A stretch of 64,000 nucleotides of DNA from an uncultured Chloroflexales bacterium (GTDB taxonomy: Bacteria; Chloroflexota; Chloroflexia; Chloroflexales; Chloroflexaceae), in the NCBI GenBank assembly GCA_937902315.1, contig CALGUG010000059.1, positions 620,001 through 684,000 of the forward strand, written 5' to 3'. Below are positions 57,133 to 64,000 of the stretch, one piece after another (the first letter of the stretch is position 1; every line of letters begins with the position of its first letter). Under the pieces are notes generated by a model. That model worked only from the letters and a program-made list of their open reading frames with translations, ran no database searches and was not told where the DNA came from. Position numbers and translations under genes: made by a program.

Positions 57133-59772
57133 ATGGGGAGTTATCGATCTGCTTCGCGAGAAACGTTTATCTGCCTGTTCGCCTCTATTTTCTTGGCCAG
57201 TTGGTCGATCTTTGCGACGGTATTACCGAGTTTGCATGCTGCTCCCGGCGATGTGATTGTCTATGTCGATGCGAATGCTACCGGAGATGCAAATGGAACC
57301 AGTTGGGAAGATGCCTTCACTGACTTAATGCTTGCGCTTACCATTGCTCAACCCAATCATACGATCTGGGTCGCTCGAGGTGTTTACTATCCGGTCGATC
57401 CTGGCGGTTTACGCACGGTTTCTTTTAACATTCCCAATGGTGTAGAAGTCTATGGTGGTTTTGCAGGCACTGAAACAGACTTAAGCCAACGCGATTGGGT
57501 GGCCAATAAAACGATTTTGAGTGGTGATATAGGCCGCGACGATATAACTGAGGATGGTGTTGTTACCAGTCCTGATGGGATTGTAGGCGATAATACTGCT
57601 CATCTGGTCACCATCAACAATGCCGATGAAAGCACCGTACTTGATGGACTGATTATCACTGGAGCACAGGCGACTTCAACGGATTTCGTTCAAGATGGTG
57701 CTGGTATGCGCATGCTGAACTCTAGCCCCATTCTGCGCAACCTTGTATTTTCGGGCAATTCTGCGTGGGCGAATGGCGGGGCGATCTATAGCTCGAATAG
57801 CAATCCGGTAATAAGCAATACCAGATTTGTGAATAATACTGCCTACGATAGTGGCGGGGCGATCTTTAACAACAATAGCAATCCGAAGATCGACAATGCC
57901 AGCTTTTCAAAAAATGTTGCTCAACGGGATGGCGGGGCGATCGCCAACGAGAATAATAGTAGCCCAACGATCATCGATTCGAGCTTCTCGGATAATTCCG
58001 CTAACTATAGCGGAGCGATTCATAACGTTGGTGGCAGTAGCCCAACTATCACTCGTGTCAGCTTTTCTGGCAATTCAGCGACGAGAGATGGTGGCGCGAT
58101 ATCTTGCTACTATAACTGCAAAATGATCATAAGCGATTCGCAGTTTACGAATAACTCTACTGGACCTGTCGGGCGCGGGGGCGGTGTTGTTGGCGGTCCC
58201 GGCTCCACTCCGACTATGACCAAGGTGCATTTTTCTAACAATACAGCATATGCAGGCGGTGGGGTTTATGTCGATAACGATAGCGCTCCGACTATTAACA
58301 ATGCCAGATTCATAGGAAATGAGGCTGATTCTGGTGGCGGCGTTTTTCTTTACAATAGCGCCCACTTGGTGATGACCGACCTCTTGTTTGCGGGCAATTC
58401 TGCTCGTTTTGGGGCCGGAATGACTGTTTATTCTGATTTAACCCTTACGAACGCTGTCTTTATAGGTAATAAAGCCGAAGAGCGGGGCGGCGGAATGGAT
58501 GTTTTTGGTGAGGCGACCCTTACCAACACAACCTTTTCTGGCAATTCTGCCCCGTTAGGAGGCGCGGTCTATAATCGTCGAGTCGTAAATTTACATAACA
58601 GCATTTTATGGGCTAATAGCTCGGAGGTAACAAGAAGCGATCCGAATACAACTAACTTCACCAGTAGCTATAGTCTCATTTCTGGCTGTAAGCTTGGTGG
58701 AGTCTGGAATCATGCTTGTGGCAACGATGGCGGTGGCAACCTCGCCGATGCAGAGCCACTCTTTGTCTCTCCGGTCAGCCATGCAAGTGCGCCAACCACT
58801 GCAGGCGACTTACATTTGCTACCAGGATCGCCAGCGATCGATAAGGGAAATAACGCCTTCAATGCGACCACGACCGATTTAGATGGCAAGCCACGCATTA
58901 TCGACACACATATCGATCTTGGTGCCTATGAAGCGCTACCCCAGCTAAAGACCTTTGTGGTCGGTAGCGGCACGCTCGATTATTCCCCTGTGCTCGATCA
59001 GTATCCCTACGACACAACGGTTAGCCTCACTGCCGTCGCTAAGTCTGGCTGGAGCTTTGCTGGCTGGAGCGGTGACCTGAGCGGCACTACTTCGCCTAGC
59101 ACGCTTCAAATGAATGCTAGCAAAGTGATCACGGCTACCTTTAGCAACGATCCGCCAACCGCGCATGCTGGAAACGATCAAACCGTATTGATCGGCGCCC
59201 AAGTTACGCTTAATGGTAGCGCCTCGTCTGATGCCGACCCCGATCAGACATTAAGCTATAAGTGGACACAAAAGGCCGGGCCTCAGGTGGTATTGAGCGA
59301 TCCGGAAAGTGCTGTGACTACCTTTACGGCGCCAAATAGTGCTGGCCAGCTCATTTTCGAGTTGGTGGTCACCGATAACCTCGGCGCGGTTAGCTTGGCC
59401 GATAGCGTAACGATTACCGTTACCGAAGATACGAGCGAGGTGCCTAGACAACCGATAGCCGATGCTGGGCCAGATCAGTCGGTGCCTGCGGGCAGTACAG
59501 TCACGCTCGACGGCAGCGCTTCCTACTCTCCCGAGGGGCATACACCGCTCAGTTATAGTTGGCAGCAAACTGCGGGCCCGAGCGTTGTGTTAACCGGCGC
59601 TAACACAGCCAAGCCAAGCTTCACCGCACCCGCTAGCGCTAGTGAGTTGACCTTTGTATTGGTGGTGATCGATAGCCAAGGTGTAACCAGCGTACCCGAT
59701 AGCGTGACGATTAGGGTAGAAGCCTCGGGCGCCTCCCAACGCACAATTTATCTACCGATCGTAAAGAATTAA
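57133..59772 (+). CDS. Choice-of-anchor Q secreted protein ending in IYLPIVKN (879 aa)
   Basis: The ATG follows AAAGGAA. A signal peptide (cleavage near LHA-A) leads into the common opening (YVDANATGDANGTSWEDAF), a beta-helix with about 10 GGAI-type repeats, the Q domain (about 536-601), an InlB-type repeat (606-673) and two PKD domains (about 675-865). The protein stops three residues after IYLPIV. It has no CARDB tail, like the 50357 protein and unlike the 43275 and 53228 proteins. One stretch (residues about 355-365) replaces the standard repeat by a Gly-rich GRGGGVVGGPG insert. Predicted surface or extracellular protein. Confidence 0.9.
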   Translation: MGSYRSASRETFICLFASIFLASWSIFATVLPSLHAAPGDVIVYVDANATGDANGTSWEDAFTDLMLALTIAQPNHTIWVARGVYYPVDPGGLRTVSFNIPNGVEVYGGFAGTETDLSQRDWVANKTILSGDIGRDDITEDGVVTSPDGIVGDNTAHLVTINNADESTVLDGLIITGAQATSTDFVQDGAGMRMLNSSPILRNLVFSGNSAWANGGAIYSSNSNPVISNTRFVNNTAYDSGGAIFNNNSNPKIDNASFSKNVAQRDGGAIANENNSSPTIIDSSFSDNSANYSGAIHNVGGSSPTITRVSFSGNSATRDGGAISCYYNCKMIISDSQFTNNSTGPVGRGGGVVGGPGSTPTMTKVHFSNNTAYAGGGVYVDNDSAPTINNARFIGNEADSGGGVFLYNSAHLVMTDLLFAGNSARFGAGMTVYSDLTLTNAVFIGNKAEERGGGMDVFGEATLTNTTFSGNSAPLGGAVYNRRVVNLHNSILWANSSEVTRSDPNTTNFTSSYSLISGCKLGGVWNHACGNDGGGNLADAEPLFVSPVSHASAPTTAGDLHLLPGSPAIDKGNNAFNATTTDLDGKPRIIDTHIDLGAYEALPQLKTFVVGSGTLDYSPVLDQYPYDTTVSLTAVAKSGWSFAGWSGDLSGTTSPSTLQMNASKVITATFSNDPPTAHAGNDQTVLIGAQVTLNGSASSDADPDQTLSYKWTQKAGPQVVLSDPESAVTTFTAPNSAGQLIFELVVTDNLGAVSLADSVTITVTEDTSEVPRQPIADAGPDQSVPAGSTVTLDGSASYSPEGHTPLSYSWQQTAGPSVVLTGANTAKPSFTAPASASELTFVLVVIDSQGVTSVPDSVTIRVEASGASQRTIYLPIVKN

Positions 59773-59797
59773 GCTGTATCACAAGTGACGATCTTTC

Positions 59798-59828
59798 AAA
59801 GGGCCTGTGTTTCAACATAGGCCCTTTT
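59798..59828 (+). terminator. Terminator of the 57133 gene
   Basis: A 13-bp stem (59798-59810 with 59815-59827, one G-T pair) followed by TTTTA. Confidence 0.8.
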
Positions 59829-59852
59829 ACTTCGTTTGATCGCTTTCCAGCT

Positions 59853-59912
59853 ATGGCGGCTTGGTCTTTACCTTCCATTCGGTCCTTGGCGCGTCCGCCT
59901 ACGGCTACCAAC
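59853..59912 (-). repeat. R1 repeat, copy 11
   Basis: Reverse copy, diverged in the middle (GGTCCTTGGCGCGTCCGCC). Confidence 0.8.
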
Positions 59913-60069
59913 ATCCCGCCCACCAAAAAAGGGGATAGGCCTTCGGCGAGCGGAACGAAACAATCTTCTTTACCCCGCTCTTTCGAGCCTTTCCTTACAA
60001 ATGCCCGTTTGCAAGCAAAGTTTGGCAGGCTGTTGGGTTTGGCGCGGCCACGCTCCCTTCTCCCGCCAT

Positions 60070-60243
60070 CTATGCATTACCCAAAAGTCGTGTCGGCAGC
60101 AAAAGGCGATCGTTCGCATACCATCGCGGGATCATCCTTGAGAGCACAGAAACATTCAGCCCCTCGCCCGCAGTGCGGGAGAGGGGGCCGGGGGTTGAGG
60201 GTAGATAACGCTGACCGTATGTCGATTTGTGGCTAATGTACAG
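60070..60243. mobile_element. Family B MITE-like element, complete
   Basis: 174 bp bounded by CTATGCATTACCC and its inverted partner GGCTAATGTACAG. The 10-bp target duplication CTCCCGCCAT lies on both sides (60060-60069 and 60244-60253). The interrupted host sequence is itself an imperfect GC-rich palindrome (CCCTTCTCCCGC ... GCGGGAGAAGGG). Non-coding. Confidence 0.88.
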
Positions 60244-60291
60244 CTCCCGCCATTGCGGGAGAAGGGTCGGGGATGAGGGCAGGCTCGCTGA

Positions 60292-60350
60292 TCTGATAGC
60301 CGTAGGCGGACGCGCTAGAGCTCTTGCTTGAAGGATGAGATCTTTCCGCC
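60292..60350 (+). repeat. R1 repeat, copy 12
   Basis: Shortened R1 with the GCCGTAGGCGGACGCGCTAG core and no GAAGCCGAATGG arm. Confidence 0.75.
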
Positions 60351-60390
60351 CGCAAACGAAACGATATAGATAACGTTTTTGTTCGATTTT

Positions 60391-60454
60391 GTGACGATTA
60401 AGAGACGTTACTTGCTTCTTTTGTGACGCTCAAGAGACGCGGCCTTTGTATAGT
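60391..60454 (+). promoter_or_regulatory. Shared array promoter module, copy 3
   Basis: TGACGATTAAGAGACG and TGACGCTCAAGAGACGC are followed by TTTGTATAGTG, about 131 bases before the 60585 start. Confidence 0.72.
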
Positions 60455-60584
60455 GCATGAAGCTATCCATCTTTTTCTCGCTTCAGAAGAGTATAAGTTG
60501 TGCCGAGTTGTGTAATGATTGCAACTTTTTAGCTTATGGAATTGCCCATAAGAAGGGATCTGAATCTGCGAAAAGGAAAGGATT

Positions 60585-62417
60585 ATGCTGCTTGGTGGTG
60601 CTGCTTTTCAGAAGAATGCCGCTTTGTTATTAGTTTATCTGCTAGGGACAAGTTTATGTAATTTTGCGCTTGTTTATCCCTACATTGAGACCTCTCCCCA
60701 TCACAGCATCATCTATGTAAATCGTTATGCTACGGGTGCCAACAACGGCACGAGTTGGCACGATGCCTATACCGATTTGCAATCGGCGCTCGCTGTTGCC
60801 CAAGCCACTGATCAGATCTGGGTAGCAAAAGGAGTGTATCACCCAACCAGCGATCTGCGTGATCTGGACAGGGCACGCACTATTTCTTTCGATATTCCCA
60901 ATGGGGTGGCGCTTTATGGTGGTTTCGCTGGAATAGAGACCAGGCTCGATCAGCGCGATTGGGAACTGCATAAAACTATTTTGAGCGGCGACTTAGAAGA
61001 CAATGATGCCCATACTGATGGTGTGGTCGTAAGCATTGATGGGATAGTAGGGACTAATACGCGCAACCTGGTGACGATTAGCAATGCCGACTCGAGCACC
61101 GTGCTTGATGGCTTGATCATTACCGCGGCCCAGACGCGGCCTGATGATGCCGAAACTTTTCAGCATGGCGCGGGTATGCGCATTCAGCAGGCCAGCCCAA
61201 CTCTGCGTAATCTTTCTTTCTTTGGTAATCAGGCCGCGTATTCGGGTGGTGCGATCGCTGCTCGTGATAATAGCAGCCCAACCATTAGTAACAGCAGCTT
61301 TTTTAGTAACGCTAGCTACAACGGGGGTGCTATCTCTAACTCGCAGAGCAATCCTACCCTGTTACAGGCTCTTTTTGTGGCTAATAGCGCTGTGAACGGC
61401 GGCGCGATCTTCAATGAGATTCAGAGCAGCTTCATCATCTCTGCGAGCGATTTTATTGACAATCGTGCGACGACCTTTGGCGGCGCGATCTATAACAGGA
61501 ATAGCAGCCCAACTATTTCCTATACGCGCTTTGCGGGCAATAGTGCTCAACGCAGTGGCGGTGCGATCTATAACCTTGAAAGTAGGCCAACACTCTCTAG
61601 AGCCAATTTTAGCGAGAATGTGGCCCAACATGGCGGTGCAATCTATAACTACAGCAGTAGTCCGACGATTGTAGCTAGCAGTTTTTTAGGCAACCAAGCC
61701 TTGGATTCTGGTGGGGCGATCTCAAATTGGTGGTATAGCAGCCCAACAATCAGTAGCGCTAGTTTTTCGGGGAATATGGCCCAATACGGCGGCGCGATCC
61801 GCAATCATACCAGTAGCTTAACCATCAGCAACGCCAGTTTTGGGGGCAACTCTGCACAATCAGGCGGCGCGATTCACAATAGCCTCGATAGCTTTTCTAG
61901 CGTCTCAAACTCTATTATCTGGGGCAACAGTTCATCGGTTATGCTCGATGCCTATTCCAGCATCAGCTTCCGATCAAGCTTGGTTGAAGCTTGCAACCCA
62001 AATGGGATCTGGAATAGAGCTTGTGGCAGCGATGAGGGCAACAACCTGGCCGATACCGATCCACTGTTTGTCGAGCCAGTCGCCTATACCAGCGCGCCCA
62101 CACGTTTGGGCAATCTGCGACTTCAGCCCCATTCGCCTGCCATCGACGCGGGCGACAATAATCTCAATCTCTTTTCGACGGATCTCGTTGGCAAGCCGCG
62201 TATTAGCGGTCAGGCCATTGATCTCGGTTCGTATGAGCTTGAATATCAACCTGAACAAGGAGAGTTTATTTACGATCAGAGTATCACCAGCATTTGCGAT
62301 GATTGGCTACTGTCCGCAGCCAAGCGTGAGTTCATGATGTCATATCAAATTCGTTTGTTCACTTCAGACCCTTCATTAGGTAGGCGGAGAGATTCTAACC
62401 TTCCATTCGGCTTCTAG
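60585..62417 (+). pseudogene. Choice-of-anchor Q protein truncated by repeats (610 aa frame)
   Basis: The 5' part is intact: AAAGGAAAGG before the ATG, signal segment, common opening (YVNRYATGANNGTSWHDAY), a beta-helix with about eight repeats and the Q domain (DTDPLFVEP ... AIDLGSYELEYQ). After that the InlB-type domain is only a frame-disturbed relic of about 20-30 residues. The frame then reads into a family A end (encoding SYQIRL) and an R1 copy (encoding RRRDSNLPFGF) before stopping. PKD domains, YLPxV and CARDB tail are missing. A secreted product could be made but would lack the C-terminal features of its paralogues. Confidence 0.75.
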
Positions 62418-62500
62418 CGCGTCCGCCTCCGGCTATCAACAGGTTGCTCACTACATTCGACGGCTCGTCTGTCTGCGCCCAAGCGCCACCTGAAAAACCT
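62381..62500 (-). repeat. R1 repeat, copy 13 (extended form)
   Basis: Reverse full-length R1; its left edge supplies the last codons of the truncated array gene. Confidence 0.85.
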
Positions 62501-62601
62501 AGCGACCGAGCGGATTTGCTATCGGCTTCTTTCGCTCTTGTTGAACCTCGGCATAGGCGCGTGTCTAATTCTGCAGCTTTCAAATCAGCCTTTGGAAGCT
62601 A

Positions 62602-62726
62602 GTACCAAATCTATATTAAAGACGAGCATTCTCTTGGCACAGGACAATGAAAAGCCGGGAAAAGAAAATAGTTACGTTCCGCTCTGCCGAAGGCCAAAAA
62701 GAAAGCGACCTACCGGATTTGATATA
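62602..62726. repeat. Family A repeat, copy 7 (short form)
   Basis: Starts GTACCAAATCTATATTAAAG and ends ACCTACCGGATTTGATATA. It contains TTCCGCTCTGCCGAAGGCC, without the palindrome. Confidence 0.8.
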
Positions 62727-62814
62727 AGTAGCTTGCTTGCCGATAAGGATGGTAAAGAACGTAAGGTCGCTTGCGGGTTGAAGCGTTTATTCGCCTAGCA
62801 TTAAGGGTGAGATT

Positions 62815-64000
62815 ATGCCAAACCAATTTCTTAGCCTTCCTGAAAGGCTTAGCCTATTTTGCATCTGTCTGTTATTAGCGAGCTGGTCGACCTATAGAAC
62901 AGTCTCTCCTAATGTGCTTGCGGCGTCTGAACAGGCCATCATCTATGTCGATCAGAACGCGCAAGGAGCCAACAATGGCAGCAGTTGGCAGCATGCCTAC
63001 ACCGACTTGCAGTCGGCTCTTGCTGTCGCTCAAGCGGGCGATCAGATCTGGGTGGCGCGGGGCGTCTATTATCCTACTGCTTCGGCAAGCGATCGTACTG
63101 TCAGCTTTGCCTTAAAAGATGGGGTGGAGCTGTACGGCGGTTTTGTAGGCACGGAGACAGAGCTTAGTCAACGCAACTGGGAGCTGAATACAACCATTCT
63201 CAGCGGCGATATCGATCGGAACGATACGCATACCGATGGGATTGTGCTCGATACAACAGGTCTGAGCGGTACGAATAGTTATCACGTTATCACTGCTACG
63301 AATGTAGGCGAGAGCACCGTTATTGATGGCTTTGTGATCACTGCTGGTTGGGCCAACGCTGATGCGCCGAATGACAGAGGCGGAGCGATTCATATTGACA
63401 GCGGTAGCCTGACACTTCGTAATCTCAGCTTCTTTGGTAATGCTGCCCAGTATGGCGGTGCGCTTTACAACCCTCCTGGGAGCAGCACGAACATGAGCAA
63501 TGTGAGCTTCTCTGGTAATAATGCCGATCAAGGTGGTGCGATCTATAACAACATAGATGGCCGACCAAGCATTAGCAATGCTCGTTTCTTGAGTAATTCC
63601 GCCAGAGTAGGTGGTGCTATTTTTAATTACAATGGCAGCGACCAAAGCATTGATCAGAGCAGCTTCTCTGGTAATAGTGCTGACGAGGGCGGCACTCTTT
63701 TCAACTTCTCTGGCAACTTGAACATTAGTAATACCAGTTTCTCTGGTAACTCTGGCCGTCATGGCACGGTGATTTACAACTATGCAGTGAGTAGTGCGAC
63801 TGTTATCAATGCGAGCATTTCTGGCAATTATGCGAGCGGTGGGGGCGCTGTTGTTTATAACAACGCTGAGAGCAATACCAGCTTCTCGAATAGTATTAAT
63901 AGTTCGCTGAATGTGAATATGGGTGGCTCTATTACAACCAGATACAGTCTTGTTGAGGGCTGTAATCCTGGTGGAGTCTGGAATCATGCTTGTGGTAGCG
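62815..64000 (+). CDS. Choice-of-anchor Q secreted protein, partial (runs off the window)
   Basis: An open frame of 395 codons from the ATG at 62815 (AAGGG seven bases upstream) continues past the end of the window. The signal peptide (cleavage near VLA-A) precedes the common opening (YVDQNAQGANNGSSWQHAYTDLQ), the ILSGDI and VIDGFVITAG motifs, about seven beta-helix repeats (GGAIYNN, SFSGNSADEGG) and the start of the Q region (VEGCNPGGVWNHACGS). The InlB, PKD and tail portions would lie beyond the edge. It lacks the promoter module seen at three paralogues. Confidence 0.9.
   Translation, partial: MPNQFLSLPERLSLFCICLLLASWSTYRTVSPNVLAASEQAIIYVDQNAQGANNGSSWQHAYTDLQSALAVAQAGDQIWVARGVYYPTASASDRTVSFALKDGVELYGGFVGTETELSQRNWELNTTILSGDIDRNDTHTDGIVLDTTGLSGTNSYHVITATNVGESTVIDGFVITAGWANADAPNDRGGAIHIDSGSLTLRNLSFFGNAAQYGGALYNPPGSSTNMSNVSFSGNNADQGGAIYNNIDGRPSISNARFLSNSARVGGAIFNYNGSDQSIDQSSFSGNSADEGGTLFNFSGNLNISNTSFSGNSGRHGTVIYNYAVSSATVINASISGNYASGGGAVVYNNAESNTSFSNSINSSLNVNMGGSITTRYSLVEGCNPGGVWNHACGS

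Overview
The window looks like a chromosome segment of a filamentous, gliding Chloroflexota bacterium; a Herpetosiphon-like organism is my best guess. That is inferred from the gene style: very large secreted repeat proteins, choice-of-anchor Q / polymorphic-outer-membrane-type beta-helix proteins, CARDB-like tails and a recurrent C-terminal [VI]YLPxV motif. It was not tested by any search. No rRNA, tRNA or CRISPR array was found.

Left part (1-13.7 kb): a 3272-residue secreted RHS/YD-repeat protein on the minus strand ends in a variable hydrophobic tip. It is followed at once by a small four-helix membrane protein, a plausible immunity partner. Upstream lies about 1.5 kb of decayed sequence with a duplicated coding remnant and a degenerate iteron-like tract. 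Next come a fragment of a replication-relaxation-like protein and a wrecked secreted-protein gene with an internal fusion, two in-frame stops and a frameshift.

Middle part (13.8-42.4 kb): mostly ordinary metabolism. In order: a quinone-oxidoreductase-like MDR enzyme, a 5'-truncated propeller remnant, a PIG-L deacetylase divergent from a cysteine synthase, a Gfo/Idh/MocA oxidoreductase, an MBL-fold hydrolase and a sucrase/ferredoxin-like protein. Then comes a 2739-residue secreted protein with 12 SbsA-type Ig repeats, a beta-helix and an intact metzincin protease motif. It is followed by an MgtC/DUF4010 membrane protein, an aldo/keto reductase, an orphan Imm10-like protein, two small membrane proteins and a Bcr/CflA exporter. 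The part closes with a cbiM-cbiQ-cbiO cobalt/nickel ECF transporter divergent from a Fur-family regulator (with visible promoters and a TTGCAA operator cluster between them), and a PAS-STAS RsbR-like protein.

Right part (43.2-64 kb): a head-to-tail array of paralogous secreted choice-of-anchor Q proteins. There are four full-length genes (43275, 50357, 53228, 57133), one pseudogene (about 48165-49497), one gene truncated by repeats (60585) and one running off the window (62815). The shared layout is signal peptide, beta-helix repeats, Q domain, InlB-type repeat, PKD domains, YLPxV, and sometimes a CARDB tail. Three members share an upstream promoter-like module, and most end in related terminator hairpins.

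Three families of short non-coding repeats fill the gaps. R1 (core GCCGAAGGCGGACGCGCTAG) has 13 copies. Family A is about 105-170 bp, has terminal inverted repeats, and in several copies a large palindrome. Family B is about 174-223 bp with roughly 20-bp terminal inverted repeats; two copies are flanked by 9-10 bp target duplications, one of them inside the pseudogene.
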